A DNA stretch of 64,000 nt from Idiomarina sp. (GTDB lineage: Bacteria; Pseudomonadota; Gammaproteobacteria; Enterobacterales; Alteromonadaceae), in the NCBI GenBank assembly GCA_020831965.1, contig JAFIFP010000014.1:124001-188000 (forward strand), written 5' to 3'. The notes beneath the pieces were generated by a model that searched no databases, was not told the origin of the DNA, and saw only the letters and a program-made list of their open reading frames with translations. Positions 1-9,269 of the stretch are shown in pieces. Every line of letters starts with the position of its first letter. The first letter of the stretch is position 1. A program made the position numbers and the translations under genes.

Positions 1-327
1 GGTCGCAAGGTCAAAGGCGTGATTCATTGGGTGTCTGTGCCGCATGCGATTCCAGCAGAGATTCGTCTCTATGATCGCTTATTCAAAGAAGCGACGCCTG
101 CGGGTGATGAAAGTCTTAGTGACAGCCTCAACCCAGAGTCACTCGTAGTGATTGAAGGTTATGTTGAACCGTCGTTGATGGACGCACGGGTAGAGCAAGG
201 CTTTCAGTTTGAGCGGGTAGGTTATTTCTGCCGCGACAACAAAGACAGTGTGGGTGATAAGCTTGTCTTTAATCGTACGGTCGGACTGCGGGATAGCTGG
301 GCAAAAATGGAAGCACAGGACAACTAA
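1..327 (+). CDS. glnS: Glutaminyl-tRNA synthetase, C-terminal part
   Basis: The open frame enters from the left edge and ends at the TAA at 325-327, giving 108 residues. They match the end of the anticodon-binding beta-barrel of bacterial GlnS: a [10 protein letters not shown] start, then a stretch like [20 protein letters not shown], then a YFCRD segment and a terminal [10 protein letters not shown]. GlnS charges tRNA-Gln with glutamine in the cytoplasm. The catalytic Rossmann half lies outside the window. A strong terminator follows 23 nt downstream. The family assignment is by recognition of this C-terminal block. Confidence 0.93.
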   Translation, partial: GRKVKGVIHWVSVPHAIPAEIRLYDRLFKEATPAGDESLSDSLNPESLVVIEGYVEPSLMDARVEQGFQFERVGYFCRDNKDSVGDKLVFNRTVGLRDSWAKMEAQDN

Positions 328-350
328 GCTTCGATATTTACGAAAACAAG

Positions 351-388
351 AAAGGCGCGGACTTCAATGGAAGTAACGCGCCTTTTTT
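351..388 (+). terminator. Rho-independent terminator after glnS
   Basis: A 9-bp stem AAAGGCGCG (351-359) pairs with CGCGCCTTT (377-385) and runs into a T tract ending at 388. It lies between the convergent glnS and the minus-strand oxidoreductase gene, and the A-rich 5' arm means it could serve both strands. Confidence 0.85.
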
Positions 389-416
389 AATCATATCGTT
401 CTGTGATTGCTACGGA

Positions 417-1448
417 TTACTTTTCCGCGAGGAAGCGGTCAATCAGCTTCGCACCATAGAGGCGAGAAGGCGTATAGAAACCAGGTTTCAACTGATTGCG
501 TAGTACATAGACTGCAAGTTCTACTGCACCGCGCGCGGTCAGCGTATAGCCGTTTAAGACTTTCTCGCGCAAGGTAATAGTGTCACCCTTGGCGTTGCTG
601 ATTTCACCCCAGACCCAAGTCGACATCTGGTCGCGTTCTTTCGTTTCAGGCCCTGCAGGTTGCTTGTCGACTTTCTTGCTCATCCAGTTCTGAACGAAGG
701 AAAGGCGGAGCGCCCAGCGGAACCAATTCAGCCGCTTCAGGTTCTTAACGAGCTTAGGACTTGCTGGAATGTACACTTCAATGTTTGGCACACCCGTCGT
801 GTAGTAAGCCGTTGAGACATCGCCCCAGGGGATTGTCATGGCCAACTTGCTGCCATCGCCGAAATTAATCGTATCGGTTTTGTAGGCGAGTGGTACGTCG
901 ATAATTTTGCCATCTACCCGCACTGCACCACCGTCTCCGAGACGGCGAATACTCGTTTTGCTCGTGCCACGGCTCATACGTGAGCGTGAGTCGAAGCCTA
1001 AGCGTAAATGGGTTGCGTCGGGCATTTGAGACTTCAAGCGTGCGGCAATACAATCGGTCGGAATCACGTCAAAACCTACACCTGGGCAAATCACAATACC
1101 CGCTTCTTCGGCTTCGCGGCGCAATGAATGGGCAAGTTCGAACACACTAATTTCACCAGTAATATCAAGGTAGTGAGTGCTCGATGCGATACAGGCCTTC
1201 ATCATGGGTTCAGCGGTAATCTCAAAAGGCCCTGCGCAATGCACAACTAAATCAATATCATGCAGGTTGGCCTGAATATCCTCTTCGACTAAATCAAACA
1301 CCCGAGCTTCAAGACCTACACGGGAGGCGAACTCTTCCGTTTTTTCTTGGCTACGGCCGGCAAGAATCGGGCTATAGCCCATTTTCTTGGCGTGATGGGT
1401 AATAAGCTCACCGGTATATCCGTATGCACCATAAATCATCCATTTCAT
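417..1448 (-). CDS. Saccharopine dehydrogenase-like NAD(P)-binding oxidoreductase
   Basis: A 343-residue cytoplasmic protein of the saccharopine dehydrogenase / trans-acting enoyl reductase type. The N-terminus carries a Rossmann glycine motif (YGAYGYTG, residues 6-13), followed by AGRS at about 31 and a GPF segment typical of this family after the third strand. The natural substrate cannot be told from sequence; relatives act in lipid or polyketide reduction. It starts only 3 nt downstream of the fur stop codon, so it is probably co-transcribed and co-translated with fur. That linkage suggests, but does not prove, that its expression follows Fur levels. Confidence 0.8.
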   Translation of the reverse strand: MKWMIYGAYGYTGELITHHAKKMGYSPILAGRSQEKTEEFASRVGLEARVFDLVEEDIQANLHDIDLVVHCAGPFEITAEPMMKACIASSTHYLDITGEISVFELAHSLRREAEEAGIVICPGVGFDVIPTDCIAARLKSQMPDATHLRLGFDSRSRMSRGTSKTSIRRLGDGGAVRVDGKIIDVPLAYKTDTINFGDGSKLAMTIPWGDVSTAYYTTGVPNIEVYIPASPKLVKNLKRLNWFRWALRLSFVQNWMSKKVDKQPAGPETKERDQMSTWVWGEISNAKGDTITLREKVLNGYTLTARGAVELAVYVLRNQLKPGFYTPSRLYGAKLIDRFLAEK

Positions 1449-1451
1449 CGA

Positions 1452-1913
1452 CTACACTCCAATCCGGTGATGCTCTGCATCTTCTTTGTTGTGCTCACAG
1501 GTGTCGGCGTTCTTGCACTCGCCATATAAATACAAGCTATGGTTGGTGAGCTCAATGTCGTGTGCTTTGGCGACTTCAAGCTGACGACGCTCGATAGTGT
1601 CATCTTCAAACTCGATCACGCGGCCACAGGTAAGGCAGACTAAATGGTCGTGGTGGCTTTTCTTGCTAAGTTCAAATACGGAGCGGCCACCTTCAAAATG
1701 ATGGCGCGTAACGATGCCTGCATCGTCGAATTGATTGAGTACTCGGTAAACGGTTGCGAGACCCACTTCATCACCGTGATCAAGGATAATGCGATAGACA
1801 TCTTCCGCGCTGATGTGTTGATTCTCAGGTTTTTTGAGTACGTCAAGAATCTTCAGACGTGGCGATGTCACCTTTAAGCCGGCTTTTTTTAGCTGATCAT
1901 CGGTACTGGACAT
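1452..1913 (-). CDS. fur: Ferric uptake regulator Fur
   Basis: A 153-residue Fur repressor. The winged helix contains the recognition segment GLATVYRVLNQFDDAG (about 51-66). Metal ligands are visible: HHDH (87-90), CLTC (93-96) and a C-terminal CKNADTC pair (133/139) that normally holds structural zinc. With Fe2+ it represses iron uptake genes such as the TonB receptor at 52 kb. I chose the ATG at 1913 rather than an upstream one at 1946 because an AGGAAG Shine-Dalgarno sits just before it and the length matches the family. The order fldA-fur is conserved in gammaproteobacteria; the terminator between them implies fur has its own promoter. Confidence 0.95.
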   Translation of the reverse strand: MSSTDDQLKKAGLKVTSPRLKILDVLKKPENQHISAEDVYRIILDHGDEVGLATVYRVLNQFDDAGIVTRHHFEGGRSVFELSKKSHHDHLVCLTCGRVIEFEDDTIERRQLEVAKAHDIELTNHSLYLYGECKNADTCEHNKEDAEHHRIGV

Positions 1914-2001
1914 GAACTTCCTCATTCTCAAAACCTTAGTCGTCATGGATTATAGTCACAACCGGCTTTGGAATTAAACGTTTGTTCGGATTGAAAGCGA
2001 C

Positions 2002-2031
2002 AAAAAAGCCACAAACAATAGCTTGTGGCTT
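2002..2031 (-). terminator. Rho-independent terminator after fldA
   Basis: Read on the minus strand, AAGCCACAA pairs with TTGTGGCTT around a short loop and is followed by TTTTTTG. It lies between the end of fldA (2059) and the start of fur (1913), so it should limit read-through from flavodoxin into fur. Confidence 0.85.
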
Positions 2032-2058
2032 CTTCATCTGTAGATAAATAACGAGGGC

Positions 2059-2583
2059 TCAAACAAACTCGTCGAGCATCATCTCTTCGCGAAGCTGAGC
2101 ACACCATGCAATGACCCGTTCTTTGGTGAGTTCAGGCTGACGGTCTTCATCAATACCCAAGCCGACAAAGTGGGAGTCATCCGCTAAACCTTTTGAGGCC
2201 TCAAAGTGGTAACTTTCGGTCGGCCAGTGACCAATAATAATGCCGCCTCGGGCTTCAACGATGTCACGCACCATGCCCATGGCATCAAGGAAATACTCGG
2301 CGTAGTCCTCTTGGTCGCCACAACCAAAAATTGCGACAAGCTTGTCAGTGAAGTCAATCTGCTCAAGTTCTGGGAAGAAATCGTCCCAGTCACACTGAGC
2401 TTCGCCGTAGTACCAAGTTGGAATTCCGAATAGGAGTAAGTCATATTCGGCAATCTCGTCCTTGCTCGACTTTGCGATGTCTTTTACGTCGATCAGTTGC
2501 TTGCCCAGTTCTTTCTGGATCATTTGCGCAACGGCTTCGGTGTTGCCTGTGTCACTACCAAAGAAAAGTCCAACGGTTGTCAT
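2059..2583 (-). CDS. fldA: Flavodoxin FldA (long-chain)
   Basis: A 174-residue long-chain flavodoxin, the FMN-dependent low-potential electron carrier used for radical-SAM enzymes, methionine synthase and other reductive reactions. The FMN phosphate loop is at the N-terminus (FFGSDTGNTE, about residues 7-16). The isoalloxazine-binding loops are seen at PTWYYGEAQCDWDDF and GCGDQEDYAEYF. Its length matches E. coli FldA (176). It stands upstream of fur as in many gammaproteobacteria, and ends in a strong terminator. Confidence 0.96.
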   Translation of the reverse strand: MTTVGLFFGSDTGNTEAVAQMIQKELGKQLIDVKDIAKSSKDEIAEYDLLLFGIPTWYYGEAQCDWDDFFPELEQIDFTDKLVAIFGCGDQEDYAEYFLDAMGMVRDIVEARGGIIIGHWPTESYHFEASKGLADDSHFVGLGIDEDRQPELTKERVIAWCAQLREEMMLDEFV

Positions 2584-2671
2584 AATTCGTTACCTGTCGT
2601 TACTGCTTATTCCAACAACATATCGCTCAATTGACCAGGGCAGGGCCCTTGCAGTCGTTCGGTTCGACATA

Positions 2672-2890
2672 TTAATTTAAATTTGCTTCCACAATGAACT
2701 GAATAATTCCTTTCGCGAGGAAACCGACCATGCCTAAGAAGAGCACGAGCCACACAAAAAAGCGGCCAATTTTCGGCACTTCACCTTTCTTTAGAACGTC
2801 CTGAATCGCTAGGCCGATCAACAAGAATAGCGCGGCGAGGGCTAAATTCATCATGAGCGCTTCGATTTGTTCGAAGTTATCACTGAACAT
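2672..2890 (-). CDS. DUF2788 small membrane protein
   Basis: A 72-residue protein with two predicted transmembrane segments (about 10-30 and 44-64) joined by a charged stretch, QDVLKKGEVPKIGR. It matches my recollection of the DUF2788 family, which sits between ybfF and fldA in Alteromonadales. The function is unknown. It lies in the minus-strand series ybfF-DUF2788-fldA-fur. Confidence 0.8.
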   Translation of the reverse strand: MFSDNFEQIEALMMNLALAALFLLIGLAIQDVLKKGEVPKIGRFFVWLVLFLGMVGFLAKGIIQFIVEANLN

Positions 2891-2929
2891 GAGTACTCCT
2901 GCTAAAAGACGGACGCAAGTCTAGCACAA

Positions 2930-3727
2930 TTACGAACGGTTCTCATCTAGAAAACGCTGTACCAAACCATTGAAAACCGTTGGCTTTTCAGCATGTAGCC
3001 AGTGCCCGGCACCCTCAATAGTTTTTGATTGGGCGTGCGGAAAGCGCTTGATGATAATGTCGCGATGAGACGCTTGAATGTAGTCCGAGTTGCCACCTCG
3101 AATAAATAATACCGGGCCGTCATAGCTCCCCTCAGCCCCCGGAGCGCCGATGAGATCCGCGTAGCAATGCTTTAAGGCTTGCAGATTCATTCGCCAGGAC
3201 CAGCCGTCATCGTCCTTACGAAGATTCTTGAGCAGAAACTGGCGCACGCCTTTTTCTTGAATGCTCTCTGCAAGTTGCTTGTCACCGTCTTGACGGCTTT
3301 CCACCTGCGCGAGTGTGACGGCTTCTAGGGCATCAATAATAGTAGTGTGACGCGCGTCGTAAGCCACTGGCGCTATGTCGGCAACGATCAGGCTGTCTAC
3401 TCGGTCGCCATGGGTCAGGGCGATTTCCATGACAATCTTGCCCCCCATGGAGTGACCGAGAAAGTGTGCGGTTTTAATTTGCTCTTTGTCCAAAACGGCC
3501 AACACGTCGTCAGCCATCTCAGCGAAGGGCATCTCGTCATGCCACGGCGATTGTCCATGATTACGGACATCAAGATTGATGACAAAATAGTCGTCAGCCA
3601 GGGCCCGGCTGATACTTTTGAGGTTATCCAAGTCGCCAAATAACCCATGCACGAGCACCACTGCCGGATGGTCTTTGTTGCCGAGCGTTTCGTAGTTCAA
3701 CATCATTTCGTTATCTGCTTTCGCCAT
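2930..3727 (-). CDS. ybfF: Alpha/beta hydrolase, YbfF-type esterase
   Basis: A 265-residue alpha/beta hydrolase related to E. coli YbfF, an acyl-CoA/short-chain esterase. The oxyanion segment LVHGLFGDLDNL precedes the nucleophile elbow GHSMGG (Ser93), and the catalytic His is in GAGHWLHAEKP near the C-terminus. The open frame could extend to 3802, but the ATG at 3727 gives the family length and leaves a promoter space for the divergent seqA. A second start (MM at residue 8) is possible. The ybfF/seqA divergent pair is conserved in enterics and Alteromonadales. Confidence 0.9.
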   Translation of the reverse strand: MAKADNEMMLNYETLGNKDHPAVVLVHGLFGDLDNLKSISRALADDYFVINLDVRNHGQSPWHDEMPFAEMADDVLAVLDKEQIKTAHFLGHSMGGKIVMEIALTHGDRVDSLIVADIAPVAYDARHTTIIDALEAVTLAQVESRQDGDKQLAESIQEKGVRQFLLKNLRKDDDGWSWRMNLQALKHCYADLIGAPGAEGSYDGPVLFIRGGNSDYIQASHRDIIIKRFPHAQSKTIEGAGHWLHAEKPTVFNGLVQRFLDENRS

Positions 3728-3833
3728 GATTTGACCTATTGTCGCGCAGGCATCAGGGTCGGTGCAAACCTTTCGATGCTCCGTTATAATGCTCCCACTC
3801 ATATTGGCAGTTCACCAACTGGAAGACGACAGC

Positions 3834-4370
3834 ATGAAACGGATTGAAATCGACGACGAACTCTACGCGCATATCGCTTCACACACGCAGTTTATTGGCG
3901 AAAGTGCTTCAGATATTCTGCGCCGGATGTTGAACTTAGCGCCCTCTGGCGCTCGGCCAGTCGATACCTTTGACGGCGCAGTGGATGAGCCCTCTCGGGA
4001 GCAACCGAAACCGCGTCAGCAAGTAAGTACTCGCTCAGTATTCGATGTGATTACCTCCGCTGACTTGGCTGGACAAAAGGGTAAGGTGGGGTGCTTTCTT
4101 TATATTCTATCCATGCTTTATCGCTGCCACCCCGAGCAATTTGTGAAGGTTCTGACTATTCGTGGTCGTGACCGGCTTTACTTTGCCACTTCAGAGCGAG
4201 AGTTGTTGTCTTCAGGGAATAGTACGAACCCGAAAGAAATTCCGGAATCTGGATTTTGGGTGATTACTAATTCGAACACCACAAAGAAAAAATCGATGCT
4301 AACTCGGGTTGCGTTGGAGCTTGGATACAGTCAGCAAGACGCTGAGCAGATTCGGGACTTTTTATCATGA
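3834..4370 (+). CDS. seqA: Replication initiation negative modulator SeqA
   Basis: A 178-residue SeqA. The N-terminal oligomerisation helix-strand is plain (MKRIEIDDELYAHIASHTQF, then ESASDILRRML). After a variable linker, the C-terminal domain that binds hemimethylated GATC follows (about 80-178), with FVKVLTIRGRDRLYFA and NSNTTKKK. SeqA sequesters newly replicated oriC and implies Dam methylation in this organism. I chose the ATG at 3834 because the family N-terminus starts there; the open frame begins at 3762. The stop overlaps the start of pgm by 4 nt (ATGA), so the two are translationally coupled. Confidence 0.96.
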   Translation: MKRIEIDDELYAHIASHTQFIGESASDILRRMLNLAPSGARPVDTFDGAVDEPSREQPKPRQQVSTRSVFDVITSADLAGQKGKVGCFLYILSMLYRCHPEQFVKVLTIRGRDRLYFATSERELLSSGNSTNPKEIPESGFWVITNSNTTKKKSMLTRVALELGYSQQDAEQIRDFLS

Positions 4371-6004
4371 GCCGCCATGAACGTGCAGGAACCCCGGCGC
4401 AAACTCAGGATCTGATTCACGTACCCACGTTGATGTCGGCTTATTATGTACGCGAGCCCAATCCACGCTTTGCTGCTGAACAGGTAAAGTTTGGCACGTC
4501 AGGCCATCGCGGCAGTGCTTTAACTTCTTCTTTCAATGAAAGTCATATTCTCGCGATGAGTCAGGCCATCGTGGCATATCGCCAAGAGCAGGGTATTACT
4601 GGACCTATTTTATTAGGCAAAGACACTCATGCGTTGTCAGAGGCTGCCTTTATTACCGCGTTAGAAGTGTTTATCGCGAATGGATTGCAGGTACATGTGC
4701 AAGAAGATTTGGGTTACACACCGACGCCAGTTATTAGCCACGAGATCTTGCGTTATAACCAGGGGCGTACCAAAGATTTCGCCGATGGTGTGATCATCAC
4801 GCCTTCTCACAATCCGCCGCAGGACGGTGGCTTTAAGTACAATCCACCGCATGGAGGTCCAGCAGATACGGATGTTACGGGCGTGATTGAGAAGTATGCG
4901 AATGCATTGCTGTCGAGCGAGCTACTTGGCGTTAATGTGGTGAGCTATGACGAAGCGCTCAACTCCAAGCGTTTACATCGTTGTGACTGGATTACTGCTT
5001 ACGTGACTGATCTTGCGCAAGTGATCGATATGGCTGCGATTCAGAAGGCCCAACAACGGATCACTGTCAATACGATGGGTGGTGCTGGCGTGAAGTATTG
5101 GCATGCGATTCAAAGTGCTTATGGATTGAACCTGACCATTATTAACGATGCAGTCGATCCAACCTTTAGTTTTATGACCCTAGACAAGGATGGAGCGATT
5201 CGCATGGATTGCTCCTCCGCAGATGCCATGGCGGGGTTGTTGAACGTGCAGGGCGACTTCGATTTAGCCGTGGGGAACGACCCTGACTATGATCGCCATG
5301 GCATTGTGACCGCCGATGGCCTCATGAATCCGAATCATTACTTGGCCGTTGCTATTGATTATTTGTGTCGGACTCGCAGCTGGGACGCGACGACAATGAT
5401 TGGCAAGACCCTTGTCTCCAGTGCCATGATCGATCGCGTAGTTGCTGGGGCAGGCCGAACACTGATGGAAGTGCCAGTCGGTTTTAAGTGGTTTGCTCAA
5501 GGACTCGCAGACGGCAGTATTGCGTTTGCGGGTGAGGAAAGTGCCGGCGCAAGCTTCTTGGACTTACAAGGTCGAGCGTTTAGCACCGACAAGGACGGGA
5601 TCATTCTTGCCTTATTGGCAGCTGAAATGTATGCCACAACAGGTAAAAGTCCGAGTGAGCGGTACCGTGAATTGGAGCAAAGCTACGGTACGTCCTTCTA
5701 TGCACGCCAAGATATCCGCGCCACGGCGCAGGAAATGGCTAGTTTTAGCCAACTGATAGCGCAGCCGCCACGTGTTTCTGAATTGGCGGGAGAGGCAGTC
5801 ACAGCTGTCATGACGAAAGCACCGGGAAATAATGCGGCTTTTGGTGGTGTGAAAGTAGTGACCGAGAACGGCTGGTTTGCCGCTCGTCCTTCAGGGACAG
5901 AGCCGGTCTATAAGATTTATGCAGAAAGTCTGAGAAGTGCCGCCCATTTGGAGGCAATTCAACAAGACGCAGCACGTTTACTGAAGGAGTGGCTCGCAAG
6001 TTAA
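4367..6004 (+). CDS. pgm: Phosphoglucomutase (alpha-D-glucose 1,6-phosphomutase)
   Basis: A 545-residue phosphoglucomutase, almost exactly the E. coli length. It interconverts glucose 1-phosphate and glucose 6-phosphate. Motifs in order: GTSGHRG (43-49), the catalytic phosphoserine loop TPSHNPP (Ser147), the metal-binding loop DPDYDRHG (305-312), the sugar-binding GEESAG, and the C-terminal phosphate loop RPSGTEP. It is coupled to seqA by a 4-nt overlap, an arrangement shared with enterics. The 3' end lies 10 nt from the convergent MFS gene with no good terminator seen. Confidence 0.96.
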   Translation: MSRHERAGTPAQTQDLIHVPTLMSAYYVREPNPRFAAEQVKFGTSGHRGSALTSSFNESHILAMSQAIVAYRQEQGITGPILLGKDTHALSEAAFITALEVFIANGLQVHVQEDLGYTPTPVISHEILRYNQGRTKDFADGVIITPSHNPPQDGGFKYNPPHGGPADTDVTGVIEKYANALLSSELLGVNVVSYDEALNSKRLHRCDWITAYVTDLAQVIDMAAIQKAQQRITVNTMGGAGVKYWHAIQSAYGLNLTIINDAVDPTFSFMTLDKDGAIRMDCSSADAMAGLLNVQGDFDLAVGNDPDYDRHGIVTADGLMNPNHYLAVAIDYLCRTRSWDATTMIGKTLVSSAMIDRVVAGAGRTLMEVPVGFKWFAQGLADGSIAFAGEESAGASFLDLQGRAFSTDKDGIILALLAAEMYATTGKSPSERYRELEQSYGTSFYARQDIRATAQEMASFSQLIAQPPRVSELAGEAVTAVMTKAPGNNAAFGGVKVVTENGWFAARPSGTEPVYKIYAESLRSAAHLEAIQQDAARLLKEWLAS

Positions 6005-6014
6005 GCGAGCTTGC

Positions 6015-7325
6015 TTAGCTACTTCGGTGGCTATCATCTTCTAGCGGTGGGCCAGTGACCTCAGTGCGTAGGTCACCGGTTTCATCGTCTTCATTGGCGT
6101 CTTCCACTAAAGAATACAGCAGCTCTTCTGACGTCTGAGCCGGGGCTAAAGCGGTAAGCACAGAGTGCGCCTGTGCCACTGGACGCTTGCGTTGGGTAAT
6201 TCGGTAGAGCGCATACGCAGCAACAGTGGCGGAAAGTGCTGACATCAGTAAGAAGAAGTACGCAATCCCACCGAACTGCATCATCGCCGCGACGCTAGGC
6301 GCACCAATGACCGCACCGACACCACCCACTTTAATAATGGCACCGGTGGCTCCAATCATTTGATCTTTCTCGAGAAAGTCATTGGTGTGGGCCATGGCCA
6401 GTGAGTACAAGGGCAAAATACTGCCGCCTAAGGCCGCCATTGCAAGATAGATCAGCCAAGGTAAGTCGGCGTTCAATTGGCTCAGTAGTAGTGCAATGAC
6501 TGCACCGGAGCCGGCACAGCCCGCCAAGACCGCTCGCCGGTCGAACCGATCCGACAATAAACCGATAGGCGTTTGCAGTAGTAATCCGCCCGTAATAAAT
6601 GCAGCCATGAAAATAGTCACTTGTGGAACGGACAAGCCAATATGAACCGCATAGACGGGACCGACGCCATAGAACATGGCGTAACAGGCTTGAATAATAA
6701 ATGCGGTCGCAATCCCCAAGGGGGCTTGCTCAATTAAAAAGCGCAGCGACACTTTGCGTGGTGAGTGTGTCGTGGGCTCTACCGTGACGCTGGCTAGAAT
6801 TGGAATTAGCGACAGGTTAATCAACATGGCAACGATCGCAAAGGGAACAAAGGTGGCAGGATCAGCGATACCAAGAATGAGCTGGCCGACAATCAAGCCA
6901 CCATAAATCAGCACCAAGTAAACAGAGAGCATCGCGCCACGGTTTTTATTGTCCGCCATAGTATTGAGCCAGCTCTCAGCGATAACAAACATGGCAGAAA
7001 TTGCGAAGCCACTTAAAAAGCGCATGACAAACCACACCACGGGGTCAATCCAGATAGCTTGAACGAGCACCGCTACGGAGCTAAGCGCCGCCAATCCACC
7101 GAACGCACGAATATAGCCGACTCGGCGAATGTCTTTCGGGGCGCGAGTAGTACCAAAAAGGAAACCAAGAAAGTACGCCGACATAATGATACCGATAGTC
7201 AGCGTGTCAAACCCTTCAATCGTGGCACGTAAACTCAATAACGTACTGGTCATTCCGACACACAGGCCAATGAGTGTCATGGTTGTCAGTAAGGAGCTTA
7301 CAGCACGGATTTGTTGACGAAGCAT
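6015..7325 (-). CDS. MFS transporter (YcaD/UMF family)
   Basis: A 436-residue major facilitator protein with about twelve hydrophobic segments. The first transmembrane helix is GLCVGMTSTLLSLRATIEGF; the MFS signature is degenerate (RAPKDIRRVGYIR after helix 2, then LLSDRFDRRAVL after helix 8). This pattern resembles YcaD-like MFS carriers of unknown substrate. A long charged cytoplasmic tail rich in Asp/Glu follows the last helix. It is transcribed alone, convergent with pgm. Confidence 0.85.
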   Translation of the reverse strand: MLRQQIRAVSSLLTTMTLIGLCVGMTSTLLSLRATIEGFDTLTIGIIMSAYFLGFLFGTTRAPKDIRRVGYIRAFGGLAALSSVAVLVQAIWIDPVVWFVMRFLSGFAISAMFVIAESWLNTMADNKNRGAMLSVYLVLIYGGLIVGQLILGIADPATFVPFAIVAMLINLSLIPILASVTVEPTTHSPRKVSLRFLIEQAPLGIATAFIIQACYAMFYGVGPVYAVHIGLSVPQVTIFMAAFITGGLLLQTPIGLLSDRFDRRAVLAGCAGSGAVIALLLSQLNADLPWLIYLAMAALGGSILPLYSLAMAHTNDFLEKDQMIGATGAIIKVGGVGAVIGAPSVAAMMQFGGIAYFFLLMSALSATVAAYALYRITQRKRPVAQAHSVLTALAPAQTSEELLYSLVEDANEDDETGDLRTEVTGPPLEDDSHRSS

Positions 7326-7488
7326 AGTGCGCCCAATTGCAGGATTTATAATGAAACTTTATCAGGAGTTTAGCGTGGGAGCCAGATATACACTTTCTTT
7401 CCACAGGTTGTCACTTGCTCCCACCGCTGTGGGTGTTTATCATCCATGGAGTATACGCAAACTGCGAATAAGCGAATAGGCGAGTGTT

Positions 7489-8562
7489 GTGGTCAGACTA
7501 AATAGCTTCGGATGGTTCCCCTCTTTACTGATAAGTTCCTGCATGGCAGTCGCTTTGTCGTTTTCGGCGTTGGCCCAAGACGACAATGGCATGGCCCGTT
7601 TATTAGAAGCGCGAGTGGCGGTAGAGTCCCAAACTAATGCACAACGTCAACAAGCACTGCGTCGAGGCTTCGGTGAGGTACTCGTGCGCGTGTCTGGCCA
7701 TGCAGATGTACTCGAACGCCCGGCTATTCGCAGTGAGTTGGCGCGCGCGAATGATTATGTCATTCAGTTTGGCTATCAAACCGATGAAGGGCGCCAGTAC
7801 CTTCGGATGAACTTCAATGAAGATCGTGTGATGTCCTTGTTGCGTCAGTCTGGCGCAACCATCTGGTCGGCTCGGCGTCCTGAGTTGTTGCTCTGGGTTG
7901 CGGAAACGGACCGACATGGCCTGCAGTTGCTTGGGCGGGAACAGCGTCGCGATGTATTAGCTGGCATGATGCAGCAAGCCCAGCAACGGGGCCTGCCCGT
8001 GATGATGCCTCTTCTTGATTTAGATGACCGACTCGCAATTCGTGCGAATGACGTATGGGGACGCTTTGAAGGACCCGTTCTTGAGGCAAGTCGGCGTTAC
8101 CCTGTTAATGGCAGCGTGATGATTCGGCTGCAAGAAACAGACGACATATGGCGTGCAGAGTGGACACTGTTGCTCGGTAATTTCCGGGTGTCGGGTCGGG
8201 TAGAGGATGCAGATGAACGCGAAGTAGGTGTGAAACTGGCGAATCAGCTCGCTGAACGGGTGGCGAGTGAGTACGCGGTCAATTTCGACAGTTCAGAAAC
8301 TAGCTATACCACCTTGCGCATGCTGAATTTACATTCCCTTGAAAATGTTTTGGCAGCGGAACAATTGTTAAACCGCTTAGGTCCAGTCGTGCGCGTTACC
8401 ATGACACGTTATCATCGAGGCACCGCAGAGTTTACCTTGACCGTCATTGGCGAGCCTGAGCGTGTCGCACAGGCGCTGGAGCTAGAGCGGCGGATTCAGC
8501 GTATCGAAGACCCTTGGAGTCGCACTGTTGGCTCTGTGTTGGAGTATCGATGGCTGCGTTAA
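7489..8562 (+). CDS. DUF2066 exported protein
   Basis: A 357-residue protein with an N-terminal signal peptide (hydrophobic LLISSCMAVALSFSALAQ, cleavage near residue 29). It is recognisable as DUF2066 from the repeated QRQQALRRGFGEVLVRVSG motif near the start. The function is unknown. I use the GTG at 7489; an ATG inside the signal region (Met19) would give a poorer signal peptide. Its last 13 nt overlap the start of hda, as is common for this pair in Alteromonadales, so hda is probably co-expressed from this promoter. Confidence 0.82.
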   Translation: MVRLNSFGWFPSLLISSCMAVALSFSALAQDDNGMARLLEARVAVESQTNAQRQQALRRGFGEVLVRVSGHADVLERPAIRSELARANDYVIQFGYQTDEGRQYLRMNFNEDRVMSLLRQSGATIWSARRPELLLWVAETDRHGLQLLGREQRRDVLAGMMQQAQQRGLPVMMPLLDLDDRLAIRANDVWGRFEGPVLEASRRYPVNGSVMIRLQETDDIWRAEWTLLLGNFRVSGRVEDADEREVGVKLANQLAERVASEYAVNFDSSETSYTTLRMLNLHSLENVLAAEQLLNRLGPVVRVTMTRYHRGTAEFTLTVIGEPERVAQALELERRIQRIEDPWSRTVGSVLEYRWLR

Positions 8563-9269
8563 AACAGCATACACACCAATTGTCTTTGCCCATTCAGTTG
8601 CCTGACACCGCAAACTTTAGTGCGTTTGCAGCAGGCGATAACGAGTCTGTGGTAGGTTTTCTAAAACAATCAATAGACAGTCCCCAAGGCTTCCAGCCTG
8701 TGACTCTTTGGGGAACTGAAGGGGTTGGTAAAACCCATCTACTCTACGCTGCATGTGAGCGGGGGGAAGTGGAAGGGCTCGCTACGATGTATTTGCCTCT
8801 TGATTTGGCTTCCGCGGACTGGTCCCCAGATATGCTTGAAGGGCTTGAGCGTTGCGACGTCTTGGCACTTGATAATATCGATGCGGTCACGCGTGACTCA
8901 CTCTGGTGTGACGGGCTTTTTGCGCTCTTCAATCGGTTTGTCGACCAACAGCGAGGCACTTTGCTGTTGAGTGCGAAGCAGGCGCCTCAACATCTTGATA
9001 TTGAATTGCCGGACTTACGTTCACGGTTACAAATGAGCACCATTTTTCATGTTAAGGAAGCTACTGACGACCATAAAATCTCTGCTTTACAGCAACATGC
9101 GCAAGCGCGAGGGTTGACCTTGAGTCGTGAAGTTGGGGAGTATCTCTTGGCTCGAGTGAGCCGGCAGATGTCTTCTTTGATGGCATTGCTCGACAAGCTT
9201 GATCAAGCGTCGATGCGAGAACAACGACGCTTGACCCTACCTTTTGTGAAGCAAACACTCGAGCTTTAG
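8550..9269 (+). CDS. hda: DnaA regulatory inactivator Hda
   Basis: A 239-residue AAA+ protein. Hda binds the DNA-loaded beta clamp and stimulates ATP hydrolysis on DnaA, resetting initiation. The N-terminal clamp-binding motif QLSLPIQL (10-17) is present. Walker A is GTEGVGKT (55-62), Walker B lies in DVLALDNIDAV and a sensor arginine region follows in LPDLRSRL. I chose the ATG at 8550 (MAALKQ) because the clamp motif normally follows within ten residues; the frame is open further upstream inside DUF2066. The stop overlaps the convergent DUF2069 stop by 4 nt. Confidence 0.95.
   Translation: MAALKQHTHQLSLPIQLPDTANFSAFAAGDNESVVGFLKQSIDSPQGFQPVTLWGTEGVGKTHLLYAACERGEVEGLATMYLPLDLASADWSPDMLEGLERCDVLALDNIDAVTRDSLWCDGLFALFNRFVDQQRGTLLLSAKQAPQHLDIELPDLRSRLQMSTIFHVKEATDDHKISALQQHAQARGLTLSREVGEYLLARVSRQMSSLMALLDKLDQASMREQRRLTLPFVKQTLEL

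Noticed and set aside
3762-3833. Longer SeqA with a 24-residue extension
   Set aside because: The family N-terminus begins at MKRIEIDDELY; the upstream frame lies in the promoter region shared with ybfF.
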